A DNA stretch of 37,624 nucleotides from Treponema sp. Its GTDB lineage: Bacteria > Spirochaetota > Spirochaetia > Treponematales > Treponemataceae. The notes below the pieces were generated by a model. That model ran no database searches, was not told where the DNA came from, and saw nothing but the letters and a program-made list of their open reading frames with translations. Position 1 is the stretch's first letter; each line of letters begins with the position of its first letter. The stretch lies in assembly GCA_024690865.1 (NCBI GenBank), contig JAILON010000150.1, positions 1 to 37,624 on the forward strand, given 5' to 3'. Shown one piece after another: positions 15,375 through 23,160 of this stretch. The position numbers and the translations under genes are program-made.

Positions 15375-16634
15375 TTACTTGGTGAACTTGATCTTGAAAT
15401 ACTTCTCGGGAACCTCAAGCTCGGTCGTCTTCAGGAAGCCCTGGCCGAGTATGTAGGTGTCCATGTAGATGAGGATCTGGTTCTTGGCGCGGACTCCCGT
15501 GCTCTGGTCAATGTAGTATCCTCCGTTCCAGTTGGCGGACGGAGTGAACTCGCCGAGGGCCTTGAAGAGGTCCGCGCTGGATTCCTTGCTGGCCGTTCCC
15601 TCGATGACGCGCTTGGCGAACTCGCCGAGGCCCGCGCTGACGCAGAAGCCGTAGGAGAATGCCCAGGTGCCGAAGCGTCCCTTGCCGCCGTTGTCCACGA
15701 CGACCTGCTCGACCTTCTTGAGGATCTTGGGGAAGTCTCCGGCCTCGGCGGTCAGGTCTATTCCGAAGGCTCCCGGATAGCCCATCAGCGGAGAAGGCAG
15801 GTCAGCTTCGACGAACATGCCGCCGTACTGGGCCAGCTGCTTGAGGAGCGGCTCGGTGTGCGCGTCGTTCGTACAGAAGAAGGCGGTGTCCTTGCCGTAT
15901 TTCTCCACCCACTGGGGGACCTTCTCAAGGATGAACTGCTGGGCTCCGGCGACGCCGACGTCGCTCGTGGGATCGGGAGCGGTCTCGAACACGAACTTGA
16001 TTCCCAGGTCCTCGCAGGCCTGCTCCATGATGTTGCGGCGCAGACCCAGGGTCTCGTAGGACATGTGGCGGGGGAAGGAGATGTGCACGAAGGTCTTTGC
16101 GCCCAGCTGCTTTGCGGCCCAGATGATCGTGTAGCCGCGTGACATGAAGTCCGCGCTCACGGCGAGGTCGGCGGACTTCTGGATTACGAGGGGATCCTCG
16201 TGCGGTTCGCCGGTGAAGCAGAGAATGTCGGGGTGGCTCTCCTTGATGCGGCGGAAGGCCTCGGCGGTGCCGGGGACGCCCTGGTTCACGACGATGGCCT
16301 TCATCTTGGGGTCGTCGGCGAGGGCGACGATCTGGGAAATCGTGGTCTCCTGCTGGGACATGAAGTCGTCGGGGTAGGTGATGTGCTGGATCATACCGCC
16401 GGAGCTGACCGCGCCGTAGCGGCGGATGAGCTCCTCCGCGCCGCGCAGGTCGTCCTCTGACTGGGAGACCGTACCGGTGACGACTCCGATGTGGAAGTCT
16501 GATGAACTGGATGCCGTGGCTCCGGCAGCCGTTCCTGATTCGGCGTTCTGTGCCTGGGAAGCGTCTTTTCCCTTGCAAGAAACGAAAGCAAACGCCAGCG
16601 CGCATGCGGCCAGCAGTATCTTTGCCTTTTTCAT
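15375..16634 (-). CDS. DUF3798-type substrate-binding lipoprotein of the ABC importer
   Basis: A 419-aa exported protein. The N-terminus MKKAKILLAACALAFAFVSC has a lipobox with Cys20, followed by an Ala/Ser/Gly linker. The mature part begins FHIGVVTGTVSQSEDDLRGA and continues with MKAIVVNQGVPGT, FVHISFPRHMSYETLGLRR and FFCTNDAHTEPLLKQLA. I recognise this as the DUF3798 family, a periplasmic-binding-protein-like fold of unknown ligand. An AGGAG ribosome-binding site precedes ATG 16634. As the first gene of the ABC operon it should capture the solute outside the cytoplasmic membrane and deliver it to the permease pair. It has no relation to BMP or ribose proteins that I can see. Confidence 0.9.
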   Translation of the reverse strand: MKKAKILLAACALAFAFVSCKGKDASQAQNAESGTAAGATASSSSDFHIGVVTGTVSQSEDDLRGAEELIRRYGAVSSGGMIQHITYPDDFMSQQETTISQIVALADDPKMKAIVVNQGVPGTAEAFRRIKESHPDILCFTGEPHEDPLVIQKSADLAVSADFMSRGYTIIWAAKQLGAKTFVHISFPRHMSYETLGLRRNIMEQACEDLGIKFVFETAPDPTSDVGVAGAQQFILEKVPQWVEKYGKDTAFFCTNDAHTEPLLKQLAQYGGMFVEADLPSPLMGYPGAFGIDLTAEAGDFPKILKKVEQVVVDNGGKGRFGTWAFSYGFCVSAGLGEFAKRVIEGTASKESSADLFKALGEFTPSANWNGGYYIDQSTGVRAKNQILIYMDTYILGQGFLKTTELEVPEKYFKIKFTK

Positions 16635-16663
16635 ATAGTTTTCTCCTGGTTTTGTAAATATGT

Positions 16664-16680
16664 GGAATCGCGAAGATTCC
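16664..16680. promoter_or_regulatory. Inverted repeat in the upstream region of the ABC operon
   Basis: GGAATC (16664-16669) and GATTCC (16675-16680) flank GCGAA, 30 nt upstream of the binding-protein ATG. It could be an operator or a leader hairpin. I do not see a convincing -35/-10 pair in this 82-bp gap, so the ABC operon may be read from the kinase promoter or from a promoter inside the kinase gene. Confidence 0.4.
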
Positions 16681-16716
16681 GTGGGGAAAACTATAGCACA
16701 AAAGCCGCCGTCTTGT

Positions 16717-19695
16717 CTATTTGAAGGACTGGGGCGTATGTTCGGAGGGGCTGGCGGCGCAGATGGGGGCGAGCCGGACTGCACAGCTGCGGTATGCCTC
16801 AAGAAGTCCGGGCGTCCGCCGCCTGATCTGGGCGACGGCTTCCTCATCTCCGTCCTGGGCCAGCTTTCCAAACTGTTCAAGTTCTTTCGCGTCCTGCGAA
16901 ATTTCGATTGCGCCGACCAGCCGTGCGGAGCTTTTGAGCGAGTGGACGAATATCGTATAGTTCTTCCAATCTTCCGATTGGGCACATGCTTCTATGGCAT
17001 CGGCAGATTTTGGAATGGACTCGCGGAAGGTGACCAGTATCGTAAGGAAATACTCCTTGCCACCGCAGTTCCTCAGTGCTTCGGCAATATCCAGTCCAAA
17101 GATGTCGTGGAACAGCTCGTCGCCTGCCCCGTTCACGCCGGTGGCCTGCCGGTCCGAATCTGGGAACGGTTCATCCTGCGCTACATAGCCGCCGTCTCCC
17201 TCGTACAGCAGCAGCTCCGGCGGCAGGAGGCGGCAGAGCATGGATTCAAGGGCGTCAGGATCGACGGGCTTCGACAGGTAGTCGCTGAAGCCTGCCTCCA
17301 GATACATCTCCCGTGCCCCGCCTACGGCGTTCGCCGTAAGGATGACGCAGCAGGTGTCCCTGTTTGCGGAAGCGGCATCCTGCCGCAGTTGGGAAAGCAT
17401 CTCCATGCCGTCCATGCCCGGCATCAGGTGGTCCATGAAAATCAAATCGTAGGGGGTCTCCTTCGCCAGCGCCAGGCCGGCAAAGGCATCGCTGGCGGTG
17501 TCCAGCTGGATTCGGGTCCGCTTGAGCAGCCCCTTCATGACGGTAAGGTTCATGGGGGTATCGTCAACGACGAGGATCCTCGCGCCGGGAGCCTGGAAGC
17601 TTTCCTTGTATGCTTCCGTCTGGGAACGGAGGGCACCGACCGCCTCCTCCCTGTTGCCAATCGCTTCCCAGTCCCGGACCTCCTGCATGACGCAGAAGGA
17701 AAAGTCTGAACCCTTCCCGTACTCGCTCTTCAGTTCCAGTCGCGAGCCCATCTTCAGGAGCAGCTCGTTCACGATGCTCATTCCCAGCCCTGTCCCTTCG
17801 ATGTTCCTGTTGCGTTTTTCATCTATCCGCTCGAAGGGCCTGCAGAGCCGTTCCAAATCTTCCGGCTTTATGCCTATGCCGCTGTCGGTAATCCGAAAGC
17901 GGAGGCCGATGCTCTTTTCGCCATGCCGTTCGGCGGAGACGGAAATCTTGGCATAGCCCCGCTCCGTGTATTTGATTGCGTTCGTCAGGATGTTCAGGGC
18001 GCACTGCTTGATCCGCACCTCGTCTCCGACGAGGAGGTGGGGCATGGACTCGTCCACTTCGACGAGGAAGGAGAGGCCTTTTGCCGTGGCCCGTCCTTCG
18101 GTCATGTTCGTGATGTCCAATATCGTCTGCCGCAGGTCGTAGGGGGCGGGTATGATTTCCATCATCCCTGCCTCTATCTTTGAAAAGTCAAGTATGTCGT
18201 TTATGATGGAAAGGAGCGTCCTTCCGCTCGACTTGATGTCCTGCGCATAGCCCCGTATCGCTTCCTCCCTGCTTTCCCTGAGGATCATCTCGTCCATCCC
18301 CAGGATGGCGTTGATGGGGGTGCGGATTTCGTGGCTCATCCGGGAAAGGAACAGGCCCTTTGCCCTGCTTGCGGAATCCGCCTCCTGGACCTTCTCTTCC
18401 AGTTCACGCGAAATCGCGGTGAGGAAATTCGACAGCCTGCGGTAGAGGGGAATGGTTTCGTCTTCGCTGCCGATGAAGCGGCTGGAAAGCTCCTCGTGGG
18501 GGGAAGCTTTTGAAGAGCTTCGCTGCGCCGGACGGGGACGGGACTGTGCGTCCGCCTCCTTCATCGAAATCGAAACGAGGGCGCTGTAGGATGTCCCGCC
18601 CCCCTGCTCGTCATAGAGGATTTCTGAAAAGCCCTGGACTGCCAGCAGCTGGGGAAAGTCCTCCTCGTAGAGGGAAATCTCCTTTTCCGCATCCAGGTGC
18701 ATGAACATCTTGCGGCTGCCGCACACGATGAGCAGGAGCGCCTGGGGTGCGAAGTCCCTGACCGCGAGGGAATCCTCGTAGCTTTCCGAAAGGATTTCGT
18801 CTATGCTTCCGTAGGCGATTTTGACCTGGTCCCCTCGTGCAATGTCTCCGGGAAACAGCAGGCCGCCGTCTCCGCTTTCCCCGATTGAAATGCGGGACAG
18901 GTTCCGCTGCCCCCTGCGGATGATGAGCGGGAACTCGCTCAGGTTCCTCGCCATGTTTCCGTCTATAAGGGAACTGCCCAGATACTTGCGGTAGACGTCG
19001 ACGGCATTCTCGCCGTCAATCGTCCTGAGGACAAAGCCGTCCACCCCGGTCACCGTCATCGTCTTCCCTATCGGATGCCAGCCCAAGTTGAACTGTATCC
19101 TGACGTCCAGCGCTTCCCCAGAGAAGATGACGGCGGCAAAGCCCCGGTGGATGAACGGACTGCCGTCGGTGAAGACGGTCATCTTCTGGGGGGCATCGGG
19201 GTCGTCCCAGCGGCTGACCCCTGCCTGCGTTCCGAAGATGGGAACCTTCAGCTGCTCGTCATAGGCGCCGTTGAGGAACTGCTGGACGTCGATCCCTATT
19301 CCGACGGGCAGAATGAAGACCGCCCGGGGGAAGGCCGTCGCATGGAGTTCCCTGCGGACCTCCTGTCCCGCATCCGCTTCGGAAAAGCGGTCGTTCCCAA
19401 ATGAAAGGACTTTGAACGCCGCCTTTTGAAAGAAGAGGAATGTCAGGAAAATCTTTTTTTCGGAAAAATGGTAGTCGCCGTTCCCCATGGCGAGGGACGC
19501 GCCTACGACGGCTATTCCGGGAAGCCCTTCCTTTATCAGGCTGCGAAGCTTCCCGAAGTGCGCTTCCCTTCCGTCGTCGTCAAACAGCAGCAGGAGCACG
19601 TGTTCCTTCCCCTCTGTTTCCACGAGGGGGCGCACGGAGTTCAAGGCTTCGGGAATTTCCTGTTCGTCATGAAGGGCGAATGTCTTCTGCAGCAT
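16717..19695 (-). CDS. Cytoplasmic FIST-domain hybrid histidine kinase (HisKA-HATPase-REC-Hpt)
   Basis: A 992-aa phosphorelay protein with no membrane segment. Residues about 30-230 and 230-375 fit the FIST N and FIST C sensory domains (GIAVVGASLAMGNG; PVFGTQAG-like PIFGTQAGV; later LLIVCGSRKMF). HisKA has SHEIRTPINAI with phospho-His455. HATPase has the N-box NILTNAIKYT (568-577), DSGIGI (604-609) and GTGLGM (634-639). The REC domain has DD711-712, phospho-Asp755 (FMDHLMPG) and Lys809. The C-terminal Hpt has HSLKSSARL with His918. All four relay stations are in one chain; the output regulator is elsewhere. FIST is known to bind small ligands such as amino acids. It is upstream of and in line with the DUF3798 ABC operon (82-nt gap), so it may sense the imported solute. 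Confidence 0.93.
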   Translation of the reverse strand: MLQKTFALHDEQEIPEALNSVRPLVETEGKEHVLLLLFDDDGREAHFGKLRSLIKEGLPGIAVVGASLAMGNGDYHFSEKKIFLTFLFFQKAAFKVLSFGNDRFSEADAGQEVRRELHATAFPRAVFILPVGIGIDVQQFLNGAYDEQLKVPIFGTQAGVSRWDDPDAPQKMTVFTDGSPFIHRGFAAVIFSGEALDVRIQFNLGWHPIGKTMTVTGVDGFVLRTIDGENAVDVYRKYLGSSLIDGNMARNLSEFPLIIRRGQRNLSRISIGESGDGGLLFPGDIARGDQVKIAYGSIDEILSESYEDSLAVRDFAPQALLLIVCGSRKMFMHLDAEKEISLYEEDFPQLLAVQGFSEILYDEQGGGTSYSALVSISMKEADAQSRPRPAQRSSSKASPHEELSSRFIGSEDETIPLYRRLSNFLTAISRELEEKVQEADSASRAKGLFLSRMSHEIRTPINAILGMDEMILRESREEAIRGYAQDIKSSGRTLLSIINDILDFSKIEAGMMEIIPAPYDLRQTILDITNMTEGRATAKGLSFLVEVDESMPHLLVGDEVRIKQCALNILTNAIKYTERGYAKISVSAERHGEKSIGLRFRITDSGIGIKPEDLERLCRPFERIDEKRNRNIEGTGLGMSIVNELLLKMGSRLELKSEYGKGSDFSFCVMQEVRDWEAIGNREEAVGALRSQTEAYKESFQAPGARILVVDDTPMNLTVMKGLLKRTRIQLDTASDAFAGLALAKETPYDLIFMDHLMPGMDGMEMLSQLRQDAASANRDTCCVILTANAVGGAREMYLEAGFSDYLSKPVDPDALESMLCRLLPPELLLYEGDGGYVAQDEPFPDSDRQATGVNGAGDELFHDIFGLDIAEALRNCGGKEYFLTILVTFRESIPKSADAIEACAQSEDWKNYTIFVHSLKSSARLVGAIEISQDAKELEQFGKLAQDGDEEAVAQIRRRTPGLLEAYRSCAVRLAPICAASPSEHTPQSFK

Positions 19696-19700
19696 AGCTC

Positions 19701-19730
19701 ATTATAGTATGGGAATTCTTGTTTTAGCAA
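19701..19730 (-). promoter_or_regulatory. Promoter of the hybrid kinase gene, ending 5 nt before the ATG
   Basis: On the minus strand a -35 TTGCTA (19725-19730), an 18-bp spacer and a consensus -10 TATAAT (19701-19706) are seen. Only GAGCT separates the -10 from ATG 19695 and there is no ribosome-binding site. The mRNA should therefore start at or next to the AUG. Confidence 0.6.
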
Positions 19731-19750
19731 GAGCCCCGGGTGGAGTCACG

Positions 19751-19990
19751 CTGCCACATGGCCGGAGCTCCTCTGCTACATTGCCGGAGTCGCTCTGCCT
19801 TATTGCCGGAGTCGTTCTGCCACATTGCCGGAGACGCTTTGCCTTATTGCCGGAGCCTCTCTGCCACTTGCCAGAGGCACGCTGGCACATTGCCAGAGTC
19901 GCTCTGCTTTATTGCCGGAGACGCTCTGCCTTATTGCCAGAGTCCCTCTGCCACTTGCCAGAGCCACGCTGCCACATTGGCGAAGGCCCG
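19751..19990. repeat. 22-bp tandem repeat array, eleven units
   Basis: Eleven successive units begin near CTGCC and contain TTGCCGGAG. Units start at 19751, 19773, 19795, 19817, 19839, 19861, 19882, 19904, 19926, 19948 and 19969; nine are 22 bp and two are 21 bp. Within the array two unit types (CTGCCACATT and CTGCCTTATT) alternate roughly. The array ends with an inverted piece, CAATGTG (about 19995), pairing with CACATTG. It is not a CRISPR, as there are no unique spacers. Almost all frames are open because the unit is not a multiple of three. It separates the divergent kinase and pyrI genes. Confidence 0.93.
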
Positions 19991-20037
19991 ATGGCAATGT
20001 GCCGGGGGCCCTTCCGCTTGTCCGGCATCGCAGCTTT

Positions 20038-20095
20038 CCAACTGGATTCCAACTGGACTCCAACTCTGGACATCGACTTTCTGTTGCATTATACT
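20038..20095 (+). promoter_or_regulatory. pyrI promoter with three 11-bp-spaced iterons
   Basis: A -35 TGGACA (20067-20072), a 17-bp spacer and a -10 TATACT (20090-20095) lie 20 nt before ATG 20116. CCAACTGGA occurs at 20038 and 20049, and CCAACTCTGGA at 20060, exactly 11 bp apart, the last one overlapping the -35. Repeats on one helical turn next to the -35 look like binding sites for a regulator. Confidence 0.65.
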
Positions 20096-20115
20096 TTCTA
20101 GCTAAGGAGAATCCC

Positions 20116-20565
20116 ATGCTGAACATTGCGGAGATAAAGAACGGTTTGGTCATAGACCATATAAAGGCGGGCAGCGGATGGAAAGTGTTCCGCTACCTGG
20201 GGCTGGACAGCGCGAAGTTCACCACGGCCCTCATCGTGAACGCCCAGTCGGTCAAAAGCGGCAAGAAGGACATCATCAAGATAGACAACATCCTGAACAT
20301 AGACTACAGCGTCCTGGGCTATATAGATCCCAGCATCACGGTCAACGTCATACAGGATTCCAAGATAACAAAAAAGATAAAGATGGAGCTGCCGGACAAG
20401 ATACAGGGGGTCATCCGTTGCAAGAACCCCCGCTGCATCACCGAAACCGAACACTATGTTCCGCAGGAGTTCCACCTCGTGAACCGAGAGAAGGCCCAGT
20501 ATCGCTGCATCTACTGCGACGCACTCTATTCGGCGGGCACGATCGGGGCCTTCGAGGGAGACTGA
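20116..20565 (+). CDS. pyrI: Aspartate carbamoyltransferase regulatory chain
   Basis: A 149-aa protein that matches PyrI throughout. The N-terminal allosteric domain has [21 protein letters not shown] and [11 protein letters not shown]. The C-terminal zinc domain has four Cys residues: CKNPRC (Cys103 and Cys108 approximately) and CIYC. In the ATCase holoenzyme it binds nucleotides (CTP, ATP) and tunes the catalytic chain PyrB in pyrimidine synthesis in the cytoplasm. ATG 20116 has an AAGGAG ribosome-binding site 6 nt upstream. No pyrB is adjacent, unlike in enteric bacteria, so the catalytic chain must be encoded elsewhere. Monocistronic. Confidence 0.95.
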   Translation: MLNIAEIKNGLVIDHIKAGSGWKVFRYLGLDSAKFTTALIVNAQSVKSGKKDIIKIDNILNIDYSVLGYIDPSITVNVIQDSKITKKIKMELPDKIQGVIRCKNPRCITETEHYVPQEFHLVNREKAQYRCIYCDALYSAGTIGAFEGD

Positions 20566-20671
20566 TCCTGGCGATTTCCGCCATCGCGGTGGCGGTTGCC
20601 TCCGGCGGTTCCTAGCGTTGCCGTGGCGGTTTCCGCCATTGCCCGGCGTCGTCAGCGTGCAGGCGGCCCGG
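20566..20671. repeat. GC-rich inverted-repeat gap between convergent pyrI and the pseudouridine synthase gene
   Basis: The gap is made of alternating arms CCGCCA/TGGCGG (about 20578-20595 and 20624-20639). They can pair in more than one way: CCGCCA-TCGCGG-TGGCGG, and TGGCGGTTTCCGCCA. It has no T run. It may end transcription of both convergent genes or protect their 3' ends. Confidence 0.5.
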
Positions 20672-22054
20672 CTAGAAAGGGGCGGGGCAGGTGAATTCCA
20701 TCTTCCGCCCGTTCCCGGGGTGGGTGAAGACGATCCTGCTGGCGTGCAGCATCAGCCGTTCGCCTTCGGCGCAGGTCCCGTAGAGGGTGTCGCCGATTAT
20801 CGGGACTCCAAAGCCGTGCGGATCCGCCGAAGCAAGGCGCAGCTGGTGGGTACGGCCGGTGCGGGGGCGGAAGAGGACGCGTGTCGCGGGCCTGCTGCTT
20901 CCGTCCGGGGCATGGTAGTCCTGCACCCGCTCGACGGTCCATTCGGTGATTGATTTCTTTCCATATATACTGTCCCAAATCTGATGCGGCCGGTTGTCCA
21001 CATCCAGCCGGAAGGTCAGTTCCATGACTCCGGTGGCCGCTATCCCCTTGCATGCCAGCACGCCGTCGAGCAGGGCCGTGTATTCCTTTGAAACTTCCCC
21101 CTCCTGGAACTGCCGGGAAAGCTCCCGGTGGGCGGTGGGGTTGAACGTGAGCACCATGAGGCCGCTGGTCTCCATGTCCAGACGGTGCGCCGCTGGCTGT
21201 TCCATGCAGTCGGGAAAGAGCCGTTTGACCCGGTTGACGATGCAGTCCTGCTTGTCGGGTCCCCGGCCGGGCACGCTCAAAAGTCCCGACTGCTTGTTGA
21301 CGACGATGATGTCCGTGTCCCTCCAGAGTATCTCAAGTCCCAGCATGGCGGGCAGGACTATGCCGCACCTGGAATCGCAGGGCGGGAATGCAAGTCCCCT
21401 TTTTGCGGCGTCGGGCGAATCGGGGGCGCAATAAAAGACCTCCGCCAGGCTGACGGGGGTAAGCCCCTGGGAAAAGGCCAGGTCCAAAAGCTTCTGCTCC
21501 GCGCATTCCCCCGTTCCCGTAGGGGGCAGGAGGCTTCCTCCTTTCCCCGTGTGCCTCGCATATTCAGAGCAGGCTTCCTTCAGGCCCTTGAGCCTTCCGT
21601 CTGCGCAGTGGAAGCGGTAGAGGGAAAACACGGCGTCCAGGGACTCGTCGGTCAGCGCGCGCCGCCGGCGCTTCAGTTCCTCCTTCCTGTCCGGCGGCAG
21701 GGCATCCCCGTCCCCTTCCGCAAGCCTGTCCGTCAGCTCGTGTATTTCCCGGTCGTTTTTCGCGAGGGCGGACGCCACCGCTTCCGGCGGAACTATGGGC
21801 GGGGCTATGCGCAGGGAGCCGGCAAGTTCCGGGGCTGCGGCCTGCAGCTGGCGGGAGAGTCCCGAACAGGCGAAGTAGGTCCCTTCCTTTCCGTCCTCGT
21901 CGCGGGCGACCATCGCGGCCAGCATGAGCCCCTGTCCCGCACGTTCCCCGCTGACGGCAGACAGCTGGCGCAGGACGGCCTCGCCCGAATCGAGCTTTTC
22001 GGCAAGCCAGCGGCATTTTTCAAGGGCCTTTTCTTCGTCAAATGGAGGGAACAT
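20672..22054 (-). CDS. RluA-family pseudouridine synthase with an extended N-terminal domain
   Basis: A 460-aa protein. The C-terminal half (from about residue 240) is an RluA-type synthase, which isomerises uridine in rRNA or tRNA. It has the entry motif IIVVNKQSGLLSVPG, the catalytic HRLDMETSG (Asp293), RTGRTHQLRL and IIGDTLYG. The N-terminal 235 residues are not S4; they contain YFACSGLSRQL (60-70), GECAEQKLLDLAF (182-194) and PPCDSRC (224-230). I recall this extended form in Bacteroidetes and some spirochaetes. The Cys184-Ala-Glu and Cys226/Cys230 resemble the metal motif of cytidine-deaminase folds, though the spacing differs. The ATG lies 8 nt after a TATAAT -10 and has no ribosome-binding site. 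Confidence 0.88.
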   Translation of the reverse strand: MFPPFDEEKALEKCRWLAEKLDSGEAVLRQLSAVSGERAGQGLMLAAMVARDEDGKEGTYFACSGLSRQLQAAAPELAGSLRIAPPIVPPEAVASALAKNDREIHELTDRLAEGDGDALPPDRKEELKRRRRALTDESLDAVFSLYRFHCADGRLKGLKEACSEYARHTGKGGSLLPPTGTGECAEQKLLDLAFSQGLTPVSLAEVFYCAPDSPDAAKRGLAFPPCDSRCGIVLPAMLGLEILWRDTDIIVVNKQSGLLSVPGRGPDKQDCIVNRVKRLFPDCMEQPAAHRLDMETSGLMVLTFNPTAHRELSRQFQEGEVSKEYTALLDGVLACKGIAATGVMELTFRLDVDNRPHQIWDSIYGKKSITEWTVERVQDYHAPDGSSRPATRVLFRPRTGRTHQLRLASADPHGFGVPIIGDTLYGTCAEGERLMLHASRIVFTHPGNGRKMEFTCPAPF

Positions 22055-22062
22055 AGGACGGA

Positions 22063-22099
22063 ATTATAGCGGAGGCAGTTTCAAAAGTCCAGCCGGACT
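22063..22099 (-). promoter_or_regulatory. Promoter of the pseudouridine synthase gene with a palindrome over its -35
   Basis: On the minus strand a -35 TGGACT (22086-22091), a 17-bp spacer and a -10 TATAAT (22063-22068) lie 8 nt before ATG 22054. The palindrome AGTCC-AGCC-GGACT (22086-22099) covers the -35, as an operator would. The next gene diverges at 22181. Confidence 0.6.
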
Positions 22100-22180
22100 G
22101 TTAAATAGCAAAAAATTAGTTGCTCAATATTCTGCAATATACTGTTCAAAGTGTAAAGTTCCTGCTACGATTTCCGACAA

Positions 22181-23053
22181 ATGAATTATATGAAAAGGTT
22201 TGTCATACTTTCAGCTCTTGTTGCGTTCTCATGTTCCCTTTCGCTTGTTGCCCAGAGTAAGGCGGCGAAGAGTCAAGAAACTGCTGACGGTTCGGAGACT
22301 ACCGAGGAAGTGGAGGAAGAGGAGCCCAAGTCCACGGCCTATATTGTGCCTCAGATTAACCTTCCCTATTATGATAGCGAAGGTGCGACCTTCCTCGTGG
22401 TGGACAGCGGTCCCGACGAAGAGGAAGGCCGGTTTTCGATTGGAATACAGGTTTTCAACCGCACGTATGACAAGAACATAAGTGCGGAAGTGTATGGATG
22501 GGGAGGCCGCTTCAAGGAGGAGTGGCACCTGGTGAACCCGATCCGGATGGACCGCTGGAACCCCACTCCCAAGCTGTACCACTCCTTCTATAGGGGAATC
22601 GACTATACCCACTACCGCTACTTCGCGATTAAGATAATCAAGCCGAAGGACAACAAGTACAAGATTGTCAGCGACCAGAAGGACCAGAACCTGAACTTCT
22701 ATATATATGACGCGGGTATGAACATGTCTGCGGATACGGGTACCGTCTCGGTCTATGAGGCTTCGGCGCAGACCTACATCGTGAGTGGAGACGTCATAAA
22801 GGAGAGTGAAAACGACAGCCTCTTCCTTACGTCGAAAAACAGGATCCAGGACCTGCCCGTAAACCTCTATGTCTACAGCAGGACGAAGAAAATCCTCGTC
22901 TACTACGGAATAATTAAATTCGACGACTGGATGGACAAGAAGAAGATAAAGAAGGCCGTTCCGCTTTCTCCCGAAGAGTTTAAGGACGGATCCGAATACA
23001 ACGTGAAGTTGAAAAAGGACGGGCTCAATTTGGTCCTGTTCGTTGACGATTAG
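22181..23053 (+). CDS. Exported acidic-linker protein of unknown function, 290 aa
   Basis: The N-terminus MNYMKRFVILSALVAFSCSLSLVAQ is a signal peptide, probably cut after SLVAQ. A possible lipobox Cys (FSCS) is weaker. Residues 26-50 are acidic and low in complexity (TTEEVEEEEP). The mature domain has many aromatic beta-strand-like stretches (GRFSIGIQVFNRTYD, AEVYGWGGRFKEEW, NLNFYIYDAGM), suggesting a periplasmic or surface beta-sandwich. I recognise no family. The start (22181 or 22190) is uncertain because there is no Shine-Dalgarno sequence; a TATACT at 22138-22143 and a TACGAT at 22166-22171 are weak -10 candidates. Monocistronic. Confidence 0.78.
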   Translation: MNYMKRFVILSALVAFSCSLSLVAQSKAAKSQETADGSETTEEVEEEEPKSTAYIVPQINLPYYDSEGATFLVVDSGPDEEEGRFSIGIQVFNRTYDKNISAEVYGWGGRFKEEWHLVNPIRMDRWNPTPKLYHSFYRGIDYTHYRYFAIKIIKPKDNKYKIVSDQKDQNLNFYIYDAGMNMSADTGTVSVYEASAQTYIVSGDVIKESENDSLFLTSKNRIQDLPVNLYVYSRTKKILVYYGIIKFDDWMDKKKIKKAVPLSPEEFKDGSEYNVKLKKDGLNLVLFVDD

Positions 23054-23066
23054 GAACGAGCCCGAG

Positions 23067-23150
23067 CCGGTTGCAAAAATCGGTTGGGCCAGTTTCAAGA
23101 AGCCTCCGCGGCTTCGCCGCTGTGGACCTTTGAAGCAAGTCCGGCTGTAA
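23067..23150. repeat. REP-like intergenic element between convergent genes
   Basis: CCGGTTGCAAAAATCGG (23067-23083) is an inverted repeat. It is followed by GCCAGTTTCAAGAAGCC (23088-23104) and a hairpin with stem CCGCGGC and loop TTC (about 23106-23122), then a CTTTGAAGCAAGTCCGG piece. The parts echo sequences at 2832, 22075 and 25366. It may serve as a bidirectional transcription end for the exported protein gene and tsaD. Confidence 0.5.
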
Positions 23151-23160
23151 CAAACCCAAG

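Noticed and set aside
16635..16985. Longer N-terminus for the DUF3798-type protein (from 16985)
   Set aside because: It overlaps the kinase gene end and would hide the clear signal peptide and AGGAG site at 16634.
19751..19990. CRISPR array
   Set aside because: The units are contiguous with a 21-22-bp period and have no unique spacers; no cas genes are near.
19709..20101. Plus-strand coding gene across the tandem repeat
   Set aside because: Frames are open only because of the repeated unit; no ribosome-binding site, and the reading changes frame with each unit.
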